Positions 26,103-36,221 are shown, counted from the first letter of the stretch. The stretch is 64,000 bases of DNA from Marinobacter sp. NP-4(2019) (GCF_003994855.1 NZ_CP034142.1:1674001-1738000); one strand, 5' to 3'. Translations and numbers: made by a program. The notes: a model not told the origin generated them from the letters alone.

Positions 26103-26851
26103 TATTTCGGCTGGGCGTCCAGTTGTTGGCCATTGACGCCTGCGCTGTCCTTACCCATCAGGTACAGGTAGGTCGGCATCAGCTCTTCCGGTGCCGGGTT
26201 CTGCCGGGGATCTTCCGCCGGATATGCGTGGGCGCGCATGTTGGTGCGGGTGGCTCCCGGGTTCAGGCTGTTGACGCGCACATTGTGGCGCTCGTCGTCC
26301 AATTCCTCAGACAGTAGCTGGCTTAACCCTTCCACTGCGAACTTCGAGACCGCGTAAGCGCCCCAGTAGGCTTTGGCCCTGCGTCCCACACCCGACGACG
26401 TAAAGATAACCGACGCATCGGTAGACTTGCGCAGCAGTGGAATAACGGCGCGCGTCAGCAGGAAGGGGGCGGTGGCGTTGACGTGCATGACCTGATTCCA
26501 GGTTTCCGGATCGTACATCTCCACCGGGCTGCGGGTACCGAGTATGCCGGCATTGTGTAACAGACCATCAAGGCGACCGAAGTTGTCTTCGATGGTCATG
26601 GCCAGTTCTTCGTATTCCTTGACGGCCGCGCCCTCCAGGTTTAGAGGCGCAATGGCCGGCTTGGGATGGCCGGCAGCCTCAATTTCATCGTACACGGATT
26701 CCAGTTTAGACACGGTACGACCGAGCAGTATCACAGTGGCGCCATGGGCTGCGTATGTCTTTGCAGCGGTACGGCCAATGCCACTGCCGGCGCCCGTCAC
26801 CATGACGATACGGTCTTTCAGCAGATCTGCCGGTGCCTGATAATCTTGCAT
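26102..26851 (-). CDS. yciK: YciK family SDR oxidoreductase
   Basis: A 249-residue SDR: VMVTGAGSGIGRTAAKTYA nucleotide site, LLHNAGILG, Ser in VIFTSSGVGRR and the YxxxK motif in YWGAYAVSKFAVEGL (Tyr and Lys both present). The N-terminus YQAPADLLKDRIVMV and the ending are typical of YciK. Substrate unknown. It follows the HAD phosphatase and ubiG on the same strand as in Pseudomonas. Confidence 0.92.
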   Translation of the reverse strand: MQDYQAPADLLKDRIVMVTGAGSGIGRTAAKTYAAHGATVILLGRTVSKLESVYDEIEAAGHPKPAIAPLNLEGAAVKEYEELAMTIEDNFGRLDGLLHNAGILGTRSPVEMYDPETWNQVMHVNATAPFLLTRAVIPLLRKSTDASVIFTSSGVGRRAKAYWGAYAVSKFAVEGLSQLLSEELDDERHNVRVNSLNPGATRTNMRAHAYPAEDPRQNPAPEELMPTYLYLMGKDSAGVNGQQLDAQPK

Positions 26852-26899
26852 AACCTGTCTCCGATTTGGGAAACCGATGGGTCCAATGTTTGAGTGGGA

Positions 26900-27559
26900 T
26901 TATTGTAACAGTTTTGCCAGGTCCTGGACGGTGTCGGCCACCAGGTCTGCTTGCCACAGGTCAACGGTTTCGGGCTCTTCTATGTAACCATAACGTACGG
27001 CGATGGTGGTCATGCCGGCATTTCGTCCGGCTTCAATATCCCTTTCATGGTCGCCTACGTAGATGCCACGAGTCGGTTCTGCACCGATTCGTTGGCAGGC
27101 CAGGTGCAGGGCTTCCGGGTGAGGTTTACGGTGGGTGACGTGATCCGGACAAATCACCACGGCGCAGCGCTGTGCCAGGCCGAGCGCTGCCACCAGGGGC
27201 TCGGCGAATCGTACCGGCTTGTTGGTGACAATACCCCAGGGAATGGCCCGGGACTCCAGGTTGCGAAGAATGGCATCCACGCCCTCGAACAACCGGGTTT
27301 CAATGGCAACACCTTCCTCGTACAGGTCCAGAAAGGCAGTGTGCTTCTCCAGGTAGTCCGGGTGCTCCGGTTCCAGCCCGAAACCGACGCGGATCATCGC
27401 ACGTGCGCCGTTGGAAACAGAGCGACGGATGGTTTCCGGTGGCAGCGGTTCCAGACCGTGACGGACCCGCAACAGGTTCAGACAGCGGATGAAATCCGGC
27501 GCGGTGTCTATCAGCGTGCCGTCCAGGTCGAACAACACGGTCGAAGGTTGTTGGATCAC
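26900..27559 (-). CDS. mupP: HAD-IA phosphatase (MupP / phosphoglycolate phosphatase-like)
   Basis: A 219-residue HAD hydrolase: VLFDLDGTLIDTAPDFIRCLN with the nucleophile and acid Asp, ESRAIPWGIVTNKP with the Ser/Thr, and KPHPEALHLACQRIG with Lys followed by GDHERDIEAGRNAGM. The start GTG overlaps the ubiG stop (GTGA). In Pseudomonas the gene in this exact place encodes MupP, N-acetylmuramate 6-phosphate phosphatase in cell wall recycling; Gph is the alternative name on similarity. The symbol rests on position and family. Confidence 0.75.
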   Translation of the reverse strand: MIQQPSTVLFDLDGTLIDTAPDFIRCLNLLRVRHGLEPLPPETIRRSVSNGARAMIRVGFGLEPEHPDYLEKHTAFLDLYEEGVAIETRLFEGVDAILRNLESRAIPWGIVTNKPVRFAEPLVAALGLAQRCAVVICPDHVTHRKPHPEALHLACQRIGAEPTRGIYVGDHERDIEAGRNAGMTTIAVRYGYIEEPETVDLWQADLVADTVQDLAKLLQ

Positions 27560-28284
27560 GGTTGCAGGTCACCTTCCCGGGTATCCAGGGCGTGCATCAT
27601 GTAGTTAACGTCCACATCCCGGCCTAGGCGGTAAACCTTGGTAACCGGGTTGTACGTCATCCCGGTCAGTTCCCGTACTTCGAGCCCGGCATGACGGAGG
27701 TGATCCGACATTTCCGACGGACGGATGAACTTGCGCCATTCATGGGTGCCCTTCGGCAGCAAGCCCAACACGTATTCCGCGCCAACAATCGCAAACAGGA
27801 AGGACTTGGGGTTGCGGTTGATGGTGGAGACAAACAGGTGGCCGCCGGGCTTGAGCATGGCAGCACAGGCCTTGATGACGGACGACGGGTCGGGTACGTG
27901 CTCCAGCATTTCCAGGCAGGTCACCACATCGTACTGCCCGGCGTGCTCTGGGTTGGCCGCCAGGGTTTCCACGGTGGTCTGGCGGTAATCCACCTTGATG
28001 CCGCTCTCCAGGCCATGCAGCCTGGCCACCGACAACGGCGCTTCACCCATATCGATTCCGGTGACGTGCGCGCCGCGGCGGGCCATGCCCTCTGACAGCA
28101 GGCCACCGCCACAGCCCACATCCAGAACCTTTTTACCGGCCAGCGGCGCACGTTCGTCGATGTAGTTCAGGCGCAGGGGATTGATGTCATGCAGTGGTCG
28201 AAACTCGCTGGTCGGATCCCACCAACGGCTGGCAAGGGCCTCGAACTTGGCGATTTCGTTATGGTCTACATTCTGATTGCTCAT
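27556..28284 (-). CDS. ubiG: Ubiquinone biosynthesis O-methyltransferase UbiG
   Basis: A 242-residue SAM methyltransferase for both O-methylations in ubiquinone synthesis. The ATG at 28284 begins SNQNVDHNEIAKFEALASRWWDP, the family N-terminus; the longer frame to 28341 overlaps the upstream gene and lacks it. VLDVGCGGGLLSEGMARRGA is the SAM motif, and HEWRKFIRPSEMSDHLR is conserved. Followed with overlap by the HAD phosphatase. Confidence 0.96.
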   Translation of the reverse strand: MSNQNVDHNEIAKFEALASRWWDPTSEFRPLHDINPLRLNYIDERAPLAGKKVLDVGCGGGLLSEGMARRGAHVTGIDMGEAPLSVARLHGLESGIKVDYRQTTVETLAANPEHAGQYDVVTCLEMLEHVPDPSSVIKACAAMLKPGGHLFVSTINRNPKSFLFAIVGAEYVLGLLPKGTHEWRKFIRPSEMSDHLRHAGLEVRELTGMTYNPVTKVYRLGRDVDVNYMMHALDTREGDLQP

Positions 28285-28337
28285 AGTTGGTTCTGCCTGA
28301 ATGTAAAAAGGGGTGGCGGCTTCGGGAAGTGCCGGCC

Positions 28338-29669
28338 TCATTGGTTGCGAATCCGGTCAGACCAGGATTGTACCCTGAGCATCAGGTCCGGCACGTCAAT
28401 TCGGGTCAACCGGCCATCCTGGACCTGCGGCACGCCATTGATCCAGCTGTGGCTGACCTGACGGCCGTGGTTGCTGTATACCAGATGTGACGCCGGGTCA
28501 TAAACCGGCTGCAGGAAGGGGTCGCTCAAATCGACAGCGATGATATCCGCGAGTTTACCGGCTTCAAGCGAGCCAAGTTCATGTTCGCGACCCAGTGCCC
28601 GGGCACCCCGTATGGTGGCCATGGCAATGGCCTGATGGGCGGACAGCGCGGCGGCATCCCCGGCCACCACTTTGGCGACCATGGCGGCGGTGCTGATTTC
28701 TCCAAACAGGTCCAGGTCGTTGTTGCTGGCAGCGCCATCGGTACCAATGGCCACGTTAATACCGGCGTCTGACAGCTTCTGCACCGGGCACAGCCCGCTG
28801 GCGAGCTTGAGATTGGATTCCGGGCAGTGGATAACATGGGCGCCGGATTGCTGCAGCAAGGTGACATCTGAATCGTCAACCTGGGTCATGTGTACACATT
28901 GGGTGCGGGCACCGAGAACACCCAGTTCGGCGAGTCTGGCGGTGGGGCGCTGGCCGGATTTTTCCAGTGCCTCTGCGACCTCGAACGCCGTTTCATGCAG
29001 GTGAATATGGATGGGCGCACCGGTGTCGGCTGACAGTGCAACCGCTCGTGTCATCGGATCATCGGATACTGTATACGGCGAGTGGGGGCCGATGGCCGGC
29101 ATGATGTAATCAGTCCCTTGCCATTCCCTGATAAAGTCGGCCCCTTTGCTCAGATACTCATCAGGACCGGAGCCCCAGGGCGTGGGGAAGTCCAGCAGCG
29201 GAAAGCAGACCTGTGCGCGCATCCCGGCATCGTGGGCCATCTGGGCGACGACCTCCGGAAAGAAATACATGTCCGAGAACGTGGTGGTGCCGGTGCGCAG
29301 CATTTCGGCCATGGCTAGCTGAGTGCCATCGGCAATGAACGCCTCATCGATAAACGCACCCTCGGCGGGCCATATGTGATCGTGCAGCCAGGTCATCAGT
29401 GGCAGGTCGTCCGCCATTCCCCGGAACAGTGACATGGCCGCGTGCCCATGCATATTGATCAGGCCCGGCAATACCACATGGTGGTCCAGATCTATGGTTT
29501 CGCGGACACGGAAGCGGGCGTCGGCTTCTTCCCGGGATACCACTGCTGCAATCCGGTCCCCCTGGATGATCACTGCCTGGTTGTGCAGTACGGTGTTAGC
29601 GGGTTCCACCGGAACGAGCCAGCGGGTGTTGATGCGAATATCGGCTGCAACAATGGTATCTGCCGTCAT
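28338..29669 (-). CDS. mtaD: TRZ/ATZ family amidohydrolase: methylthioadenosine / S-adenosylhomocysteine deaminase
   Basis: A 443-residue metal-dependent deaminase. LPGLINMHGHAAMSLFRGMADDLPL gives the HxH metal site, HLHETAFEV the next His, HCPESNLKLASGLCPV and AIGTDGAASNNDLDLF the final Asp. The family deaminates 5'-methylthioadenosine or S-adenosylhomocysteine to inosine forms. It is divergent from mtnA, which acts in the same methionine salvage pathway, and upstream of ubiG. Confidence 0.88.
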   Translation of the reverse strand: MTADTIVAADIRINTRWLVPVEPANTVLHNQAVIIQGDRIAAVVSREEADARFRVRETIDLDHHVVLPGLINMHGHAAMSLFRGMADDLPLMTWLHDHIWPAEGAFIDEAFIADGTQLAMAEMLRTGTTTFSDMYFFPEVVAQMAHDAGMRAQVCFPLLDFPTPWGSGPDEYLSKGADFIREWQGTDYIMPAIGPHSPYTVSDDPMTRAVALSADTGAPIHIHLHETAFEVAEALEKSGQRPTARLAELGVLGARTQCVHMTQVDDSDVTLLQQSGAHVIHCPESNLKLASGLCPVQKLSDAGINVAIGTDGAASNNDLDLFGEISTAAMVAKVVAGDAAALSAHQAIAMATIRGARALGREHELGSLEAGKLADIIAVDLSDPFLQPVYDPASHLVYSNHGRQVSHSWINGVPQVQDGRLTRIDVPDLMLRVQSWSDRIRNQ

Positions 29670-29852
29670 GTACCCTGCCTTTTGGGTGCGGTACGGGCTT
29701 CTGTCACCATGGACAGATCCCGGAGAATGTAGCCGGAAAGTATAACCAGCCGCCGCCCGGAGAACTACCCTGGATTCAGGGCTGAGAATCTCGCTTCAAG
29801 GCAGGTATACTGGTCGGCTTAACTCATGGTTTTAATCTGTCGGAGTTCACTA

Positions 29853-30917
29853 ATGCCGAAGTCATCCAATCCGTCCGCAAATCGCGCAATGGGTACTGTC
29901 GCCATGCGTTGGCGCGAAAGCAGCCTGGAGCTGCTGGACCAGCGGCTACTGCCGACGGAGGAGCACTGGATTACGCTGGAAGGTGCCGCCGGTGTAGCCC
30001 AATGTATTCGCGATATGGTGGTACGCGGGGCACCGGCCATTGGTATCAGTGCCGCTTACGGCGTGGCACTGGCGGCCCGTCACGCGGGTGGTGGCGACTG
30101 GCAGGCCGAAATAAAACAGGCCATTCGTGAGTTGGCGGCATCACGCCCGACTGCGGTCAATCTGTTCTGGGCCTTGCAAATCATGGAACGGGAGTTCCAT
30201 GGCTGCCACTCCCTGGAGGAGGCGGTCAAGCGTCTGTCGGCCATGGCGGTGCGTATCCATGAGGATGACCTGGCGGCCAACCTGGCCATGGCAGACCATG
30301 CCCTGGAGTTTATGGCTCCGGAAACGCCATTTTCAGTGCTGACCCATTGCAACACCGGGGCTCTGGCAACCGGAGGCTACGGCACAGCGCTGGGCGTTAT
30401 TCGCCGCCTTCATGAAGAAAAACTGTTGAAGCGGGTGTACGCTGATGAAACCCGCCCCTGGCTTCAGGGGAGCCGTCTGACCGCGTGGGAACTGGCTCGG
30501 GAGGGGATTCCCGTCACTCTGAATGCCGATGGCGCGGCCGCTGCGATTCTCGCCAGGGGCGATGTCAAATGGGTTGTGGTGGGCGCCGACCGGATCACGG
30601 CCAATGGTGACGTCGCCAACAAGATCGGTACCTACAGCCTGGCGGTGCTGGCACGCCATCACAAGGTTGGTTTCATGGTGGTGGCGCCTTCGAGTACTGT
30701 TGATATGGCCCTGGCGTCGGGACAGGATATCCCTATTGAAGAGCGTGAGGGCAGTGAGGTGAGACAGGTCAGGGGTGTTGCGATCGCACCGGAGGGTGTG
30801 AGTGTGTTCAATCCGGTCTTTGATGTGACTCCGGCCAGCCTGATCGATGCCATCGTGACTGAGAAAGGGGTTGTCCATAACCCCAATATTACTGGGATGA
30901 GGGCGCTATTCGGCTGA
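29853..30917 (+). CDS. mtnA: S-methyl-5-thioribose-1-phosphate isomerase
   Basis: A 354-residue aldose-ketose isomerase of methionine salvage. RDMVVRGAPAIGISAAYGVALAAR is the substrate site, LTHCNTGALATGGYGTALGV holds the catalytic Cys, and VVVGADRITANGDVANKIGTY the catalytic Asp. The ATG at 29853 follows GGAG; the ATG at 29826 is less likely. Its 3' end overlaps the convergent HTH gene by 12 bases. Confidence 0.95.
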   Translation: MPKSSNPSANRAMGTVAMRWRESSLELLDQRLLPTEEHWITLEGAAGVAQCIRDMVVRGAPAIGISAAYGVALAARHAGGGDWQAEIKQAIRELAASRPTAVNLFWALQIMEREFHGCHSLEEAVKRLSAMAVRIHEDDLAANLAMADHALEFMAPETPFSVLTHCNTGALATGGYGTALGVIRRLHEEKLLKRVYADETRPWLQGSRLTAWELAREGIPVTLNADGAAAAILARGDVKWVVVGADRITANGDVANKIGTYSLAVLARHHKVGFMVVAPSSTVDMALASGQDIPIEEREGSEVRQVRGVAIAPEGVSVFNPVFDVTPASLIDAIVTEKGVVHNPNITGMRALFG

Positions 30918-31619
30918 ACCTTCGTATTTCTCCCGTAGTTCAGCCACCGTCTGTTCCTGTTCCTCAACGAAGTGCAGGGACATTTCAAAGCTTTGCCGGG
31001 TGAATTCGAGGACCTTCTGGAAACCTTCGTCCGAGAGGTTTCGGGCGTCGTCATGACGACGGAAGATGTTGATGAATTCCCGTTCCCGCTCAAACTGTAA
31101 GGGTAGCCGGCCGATGCCCCAGTCATTGAGAATCTGCCAGACTTCCGGGTTGTAGTTGCGGGTGGTGCGCAGGATAAAGGGGATCGGGTCGTTGCGGGCG
31201 ATCAGCGCGGCAAGCCGGAGAATAAGTTCGAATGACAGTGTCGCGGTGCCGTTTTCCACCGCCTCCAGAACAGATTTGTCCTTGAGGTTCAGTGCCTCGC
31301 TCATTTCGGATAACGTCAGCCCGGCGACTTCGCGGATGTCCCTGAGGGATTGGCCCGCTGTCAGCATCATCCGCAACTGATCCTGGGAATTAATCAACGC
31401 CCGGCCGACCCGCAGGGAGGTGTCGGTTGAGCGGGCCGCGAACCGCAGGGCGGAGCCGGTCATGCCGGTAATGCGGTTTACCAGGGATTTCTGGTCACGC
31501 GGGTCGGCTCCCTGCTCAAGATCTTCCACTTCTTCCAGGGACTTCATGGCATGCATGGCGTCCATCAACATGCCCTGGAGTATCTGCGCTTTCTTGCGGT
31601 CGTCGTCTTTGGCGGTCAT
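30906..31619 (-). CDS. Helix-turn-helix (XRE-like) protein
   Basis: A 237-residue protein with a central HTH of the Cro/XRE type at ~95-145 (SLRDIREVAGLTLSEMSEALNLKDKSVLEAVENG). The N-terminal ~60 residues are acidic helices, and the C-terminal part is a long helix (SFEMSLHFVEEQEQTVAELREKYE). No effector domain is recognisable. It is upstream of prc in the same orientation by 36 bases from its own start, but prc ends there, so it is the next gene after prc. Target unknown. Confidence 0.75.
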   Translation of the reverse strand: MTAKDDDRKKAQILQGMLMDAMHAMKSLEEVEDLEQGADPRDQKSLVNRITGMTGSALRFAARSTDTSLRVGRALINSQDQLRMMLTAGQSLRDIREVAGLTLSEMSEALNLKDKSVLEAVENGTATLSFELILRLAALIARNDPIPFILRTTRNYNPEVWQILNDWGIGRLPLQFEREREFINIFRRHDDARNLSDEGFQKVLEFTRQSFEMSLHFVEEQEQTVAELREKYEGSAE

Positions 31620-31654
31620 TGGCAGCCTTGTTAGTCCGGCACCAGGCGTTGGTT

Positions 31655-33811
31655 TCAGCGCGCCTGAGCAGTGATTTGCCTGGGATTCAGGATGGACGCC
31701 ATGCGCTGATCCAGCTCAAGCATATCGGCCATGATATGGCCACCCTCGCGGATGATGAAGTCGAGTTCCTCGTCGGTGTTGTTGAGATCCGCCGCCTGGA
31801 TATCCTGCCAGTCATCCAGTTCTTCCAGTGTGTCGAACGGCTCTTCACCACGGAGCTCGCGGCGTGCGTTGGCGATGGTCAGGCGGGTGCGTTCGATCTG
31901 GGACTGGTGCTCTTTGCGCTGATCGTGGTTGAGGCTGACCGATTCCAACTGCCGCTGTTCCTTCAGGAAATCGATTTCCTGCTGCAGCAAGCGGAATTCC
32001 GGATTGGTTTCGAACCGTTCTTCATGGCGCTGGCGCAGTTCGTCGATAACGCCGCTGAAGTCGAAATAACGGGCATGGGGCACCGCTTCAATCTGATCCC
32101 AGGGCAGGGCATGGTCCAGTGCGTCCTCTCCGATGCGGGTCTTGTCGACGCGGGAAGGAATCTCGATGTCGGGAATGACGCCCTTGTGTTGGGTGGAGCC
32201 GCCAGATACCCGGTAGAACTTGGACTGGGTGATTTTCAACTGGCCATGGTTCAGCGGACGTACCGCCTGTACGGTGCCCTTACCGAAGGTCTGGGAACCC
32301 ACCACCAGGCCACGACCGTAATCCTGAATGGCGCCAGCGAAAATTTCGGAGGCAGACGCACTCATACGGTTTACCAGTACCACCAGTGGTCCGTCATAGG
32401 CAACTGACGGATCCTGGTCGGTCAGAACCTGAACGTCGTTGTTGGCGTTGCGGATCTGCACCGTGGGGCCCTGGTCAATAAACAGGCCCACCAGGTCGTT
32501 GGCTTCGTGCAACGCGCCGCCGCCATTGTTACGCAGGTCCATCACCACCCCGTCTACACCGTCCGCCTTCAACTCTTCAATCAGCTTGCGGACATCGCGG
32601 GTGGTGCTCTTGTAATTGGGATCGCCTGCTTGCATGGCCTGGAAGTCGGCATAGAAAGTCGGGATGTTGATGACGCCAATCTGGTATTTCTGACCGCCAC
32701 GCTCGAGCTCGATGATGTCCTTGCTGGCGCTTTGCTCCTCCAGTTTGACCTTGTCGCGCTGGATGGCAATGGTCTTGGTAACGGTTTCGTCAGCGGCGTT
32801 GGCGGGAATGACTTCGAGAGTCACGGTGGATTCCCGGGGACCGCGTATCAGATCGACCACTTCATCCAGGCGCCAGCCAATGACGTTGACCGGCTTTTCT
32901 TCATCTTCCTGGGTTACCGACACAATACGGTCTGCCGGTTGTAACTGCCCCTGTTTGGCTGCGGGGCCGCCCGGAACCAGCCTGACCACCTTGGTGTATT
33001 CATTATCGGCCTGTAGAACCGCGCCAATGCCCTCCAGGGACAGGCTCATATTGATATTGAAGTTCTCGGAGGTGCGCGGCGAGAAGTATGAGGTGTGGGG
33101 GTCCCACATGCCGGCAAAGGCATTCATATAGGCCTGGAACGCGTCCTCACTGCGGGCCTGGTAGGCGCGCTTGAGCTGGCCTTCGTAGCGTTGACGCAAG
33201 CTCTCTTCGATGGCTTCGTCGTCGGAGCCGTTCAGCCGCTGCGCCAGCACAGCGTTCTTGACCCGTTTCACCCAGAGCTCGTCCAGCGCCGCTTTGTTGG
33301 GTTCCCACTCTGCCTCGGAGCGGTCCAGGCGAATGGTTTCCTCGGTATCGAAGTTCAGGTTATCGATGCCCTGGTCAATGAGCGACAGGGCGAAGTTGAG
33401 ACGTTCAATCATCCGTTGCTGGACCAGATTGTAAATGTCAAAACCGGGTTGGAGTTGCCCCGTCTTCAGGGCAGACCCGAGCCCCATGCGGATAGTCGAG
33501 AATTTCCGGATGTCTTCCTGGGTGAGGTATATCCGTTGGCCGTCCAGGTAGTCCAGATAGGCATCGAAAACGTCACCAGAGAGCGAGTCATCGATGCCGA
33601 GATTCCGGAAATGGGTGAACTGAAGCTGGCGGGCGATCAGTATATTGGCGCGCGCCTGTTCTACCGTGGGTGTGACAGGCTCGTACTGTGCGTCCCGATC
33701 GATAGCGCCAGAGACTGAGAATGGCATGGCCAGCATCAGGGCGAGGGCGATGCCTTTGGCCATCGGCCGGGCTTGCAGGTTTCTGGTGATCAATCGTTGC
33801 GCGATGCTCAT
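31655..33811 (-). CDS. prc: Carboxy-terminal processing (tail-specific) protease Prc
   Basis: A 718-residue periplasmic S41 protease. The ATG at 33811 gives a signal peptide (GIALALMLAMPFSVSGA/I); the frame continues to 33994 but without family sequence. An N-terminal helical domain precedes a PDZ domain (IGAVLQADNEYTKVVRLVPGGPAAK) and the catalytic core NRMSASASEIFAGAIQDYG with the Ser, and SQTFGKGTVQAV with the Lys of the dyad. The C-terminal DUF3340 part has the KGVIPDIEIPSR block. It degrades or trims periplasmic proteins, including PBP3. Confidence 0.95.
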   Translation of the reverse strand: MSIAQRLITRNLQARPMAKGIALALMLAMPFSVSGAIDRDAQYEPVTPTVEQARANILIARQLQFTHFRNLGIDDSLSGDVFDAYLDYLDGQRIYLTQEDIRKFSTIRMGLGSALKTGQLQPGFDIYNLVQQRMIERLNFALSLIDQGIDNLNFDTEETIRLDRSEAEWEPNKAALDELWVKRVKNAVLAQRLNGSDDEAIEESLRQRYEGQLKRAYQARSEDAFQAYMNAFAGMWDPHTSYFSPRTSENFNINMSLSLEGIGAVLQADNEYTKVVRLVPGGPAAKQGQLQPADRIVSVTQEDEEKPVNVIGWRLDEVVDLIRGPRESTVTLEVIPANAADETVTKTIAIQRDKVKLEEQSASKDIIELERGGQKYQIGVINIPTFYADFQAMQAGDPNYKSTTRDVRKLIEELKADGVDGVVMDLRNNGGGALHEANDLVGLFIDQGPTVQIRNANNDVQVLTDQDPSVAYDGPLVVLVNRMSASASEIFAGAIQDYGRGLVVGSQTFGKGTVQAVRPLNHGQLKITQSKFYRVSGGSTQHKGVIPDIEIPSRVDKTRIGEDALDHALPWDQIEAVPHARYFDFSGVIDELRQRHEERFETNPEFRLLQQEIDFLKEQRQLESVSLNHDQRKEHQSQIERTRLTIANARRELRGEEPFDTLEELDDWQDIQAADLNNTDEELDFIIREGGHIMADMLELDQRMASILNPRQITAQAR

Positions 33812-34037
33812 AAACGTTTTACCTGACGGTGCATGGCAATACAGAGTTGCCTGGCGGGTAAGTTGCGTGGGTAGGTCCCCATGGAACAGATACGCCTGAC
33901 CGGTATCGCCGGATTTGGCTAATAAATTTATTGTAGGCAAGCGTACAGGCGGTTGCCATAGCCCCGACGTATCGGTTCGTGACAATCTGTCCATGATGTG
34001 GGCAGGTTTGTAGTCAGATCAGGAGAGAGCAGAGTGT

Positions 34038-34061
34038 GGCGGGGGCCTTGCAGCCCCCGCC
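34038..34061. terminator. GC-rich hairpin after the fadB-like gene
   Basis: GGCGGGGGC (34038-34046) pairs perfectly with GCCCCCGCC (34053-34061) around a 6-base loop, 10 bases after the stop on the minus strand. No U-run follows, so intrinsic termination is uncertain; the remaining ~225 bases up to prc hold its presumed promoter, which I could not assign. Confidence 0.4.
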
Positions 34062-34070
34062 GTGCGCTGG

Positions 34071-36221
34071 TTACGAGAACAGAGTGTTGGTTTCGGCTTT
34101 TTCCAGCAGCAGTGCCGGAGGGGCAAAGCGGTCACCGTACTGATCCGTGAGTTCTTTGGCCCGTTCCGCGAAGGCCCTCACGCCATACTGGTTGATGAAC
34201 TGAATGGCGCCACCGGTCCAGGGCGCGTAACCAATGCCGAAGATGCTGCCGATGTTGGCATCTTCCACGGTTTTGAGCACTCCTTCTTCCAGGCAGCGGA
34301 CCGTCTCAATGGCCTGAATGAACAGAATGCGATCCTTCAGGTCCTGGAGCTTCACAGCACTGGCCTTCTCGGTGTCTACGAACAGGTTTTCCAGTTCCGG
34401 CCAAAGGTATTTCTTGCCGTTGGTGGGGTACTCATAAAACCCTGCGCCAGCGGCTTTACCCTTACGATTGTGGGTATCCACCATCTGATCGATCACGGCC
34501 TCCGCCGGGTGGGGGTGCCAGGTGCCACCGGCGGCCTCGGTGTCTTTCTTGCTCTGTGCGCGGATATGCTGCATCAGGGTCAAGCTGACTTCATCGGAGA
34601 TCGCCAGTGGTCCGACGGGCATACCGGCGAGAACACCCGCATTTTCGATGCTGGAAGGATGTACCCCCTCACCCAGCATGGAAATGCCTTCGTTCACGAA
34701 GGTGCCGAATACCCGGGAAGTGAAGAAGCCGCGGCTGTCGTTGACCACAATCGGGATCTTGCCGATCTGCTGGACGTAGTCGAATGCTCTTGCCAGCGTC
34801 TCATCGGAGGTCTTGGCCCCTACGATGATCTCCACCAGTTGCATCTTATCCACCGGCGAGAAGAAGTGCAGGCCAATAAAGTTGTCCGGCTTTGCGGAGG
34901 CTTCGGCCAACTGGGTAATCGGGATGGTCGATGTGTTGGATGCGAAAATGCCGTTGTTGATCAGTCTGGGCTCGGCTTCCTGGGTGACTTTGGCTTTCAG
35001 GTCACTGTCTTCAAAGACGGCTTCGATCACCAGGTCGCAACCCTCCAGGTCGTCGGCGGAATCCGTGGCCTTGATACGGCCCAGGATTTCGGCTTTCTGC
35101 TCTTCGGTCATGCGGCCCCGGCCGACCTTCTTGGCGAGTAGCTTTTCGGAGTAGTTTTTGCCTTTTTCGGCGTTATCCACCGATACGTCCTTGAGGACAA
35201 CCTCAATGCCGCGGGTTGCGGTGGAATAGGCAATGCCGGCGCCCATCATTCCTGCACCCAGAACACCCACCTTTTTGAACGTTTCCTTTTCAACGCCCTC
35301 GGGACGGCTGCCGCCGGCGTTGATGGCATTCAGCTGGAACCAGAAAGTGCCGGTCATGTTCTTTGCCACCTGCCCAATGACCAGTTCGGCAAAGTATCGG
35401 GTTTCAATCAGACTGCCGTTATCGAAGTCCACCTGGGCGCCTTCCACGGCGGCGGAGAGGATGCGCTCCGGTGCTGGGTAGCAGCCCTTGGTCTTCTGCT
35501 TGAGCATGGCCGGGGCGATGGCCAGTTTCTGCGCCATGGCCGGATGGTGGGGCGCACCGCCGGGCAGCTTGAAGCCCTTTTGGTCCCACGGTTGCTGGCA
35601 TTTGGGATTAGCTTCGATGAAGGCGCGGGCCTTGGTCATCATGTCGTCAGTGGAAGAAGCCAGTTCGTCGACAATACCGGCCTTCAGGGCCGCCTTGGGT
35701 TTGACCTTCTTGCCTTCCATCAGGAACGGAAACGCAGCTTCCAGACCAATCATCCGGGGGAGGCGTTGGGTGCCGCCACCGCCGGGCAGCAGGCCCAGGG
35801 TCACTTCGGGAAGGCCCAGTTGGATACTGTCATTGTCCAGGACAATGCGGTGATGGCAGGCCAGGGCAATCTCCAGACCGCCACCAAGCGCAGAGCCGTT
35901 AATGGCAGCAACAACCGGCTTGCCACAGGTTTCCAGTGCCCGCATTTCCGCTTTCAGGCCGTTGACCATGTCTTCGAAGGCCTGGGCATCGTCGCGGGTG
36001 ACTTTGTGCAGCTCTTTCAGGTCACCGCCGGCGAAGAAGGTTTTCTTGGCGGATGTCACGATAACACCGCGAATGTTGTCGAGGTCTTCTTTGACCTTTG
36101 CGACGGTCTCGGTCAGCCCCTGGCGGAAGTCCGCATTCATGGTGTTGGCGGACTGGCCCGGCATATCAATGGTCAGGGTCAGAATCTGGTCTGAACCCAG
36201 GTCGTAATGGATGGCACTCAT
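34071..36221 (-). CDS. Fatty acid oxidation complex alpha subunit, FadB/FadJ-like (enoyl-CoA hydratase / 3-hydroxyacyl-CoA dehydrogenase)
   Basis: A 716-residue bifunctional beta-oxidation enzyme. The crotonase domain (1-~190) shows ACHHRIVLDNDSIQLGLPEVTLGLLPGGGGTQRLPR with the Glu of the oxyanion region; the dehydrogenase half starts VGVLGAGMMGAGIAYSTATRG (NAD site) and has FIGLHFFSPVDKMQLVEIIVG with the catalytic His, then NDSRGFFTSRVFGTF. It is followed upstream-to-downstream by the thiolase gene 33 bases earlier on the same strand, so both subunits are made together. Confidence 0.93.
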   Translation of the reverse strand: MSAIHYDLGSDQILTLTIDMPGQSANTMNADFRQGLTETVAKVKEDLDNIRGVIVTSAKKTFFAGGDLKELHKVTRDDAQAFEDMVNGLKAEMRALETCGKPVVAAINGSALGGGLEIALACHHRIVLDNDSIQLGLPEVTLGLLPGGGGTQRLPRMIGLEAAFPFLMEGKKVKPKAALKAGIVDELASSTDDMMTKARAFIEANPKCQQPWDQKGFKLPGGAPHHPAMAQKLAIAPAMLKQKTKGCYPAPERILSAAVEGAQVDFDNGSLIETRYFAELVIGQVAKNMTGTFWFQLNAINAGGSRPEGVEKETFKKVGVLGAGMMGAGIAYSTATRGIEVVLKDVSVDNAEKGKNYSEKLLAKKVGRGRMTEEQKAEILGRIKATDSADDLEGCDLVIEAVFEDSDLKAKVTQEAEPRLINNGIFASNTSTIPITQLAEASAKPDNFIGLHFFSPVDKMQLVEIIVGAKTSDETLARAFDYVQQIGKIPIVVNDSRGFFTSRVFGTFVNEGISMLGEGVHPSSIENAGVLAGMPVGPLAISDEVSLTLMQHIRAQSKKDTEAAGGTWHPHPAEAVIDQMVDTHNRKGKAAGAGFYEYPTNGKKYLWPELENLFVDTEKASAVKLQDLKDRILFIQAIETVRCLEEGVLKTVEDANIGSIFGIGYAPWTGGAIQFINQYGVRAFAERAKELTDQYGDRFAPPALLLEKAETNTLFS

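Noticed and set aside
34062..35141. A 359-codon open frame on the plus strand
   Set aside because: Antisense to the FadB-like gene, whose domains are complete.
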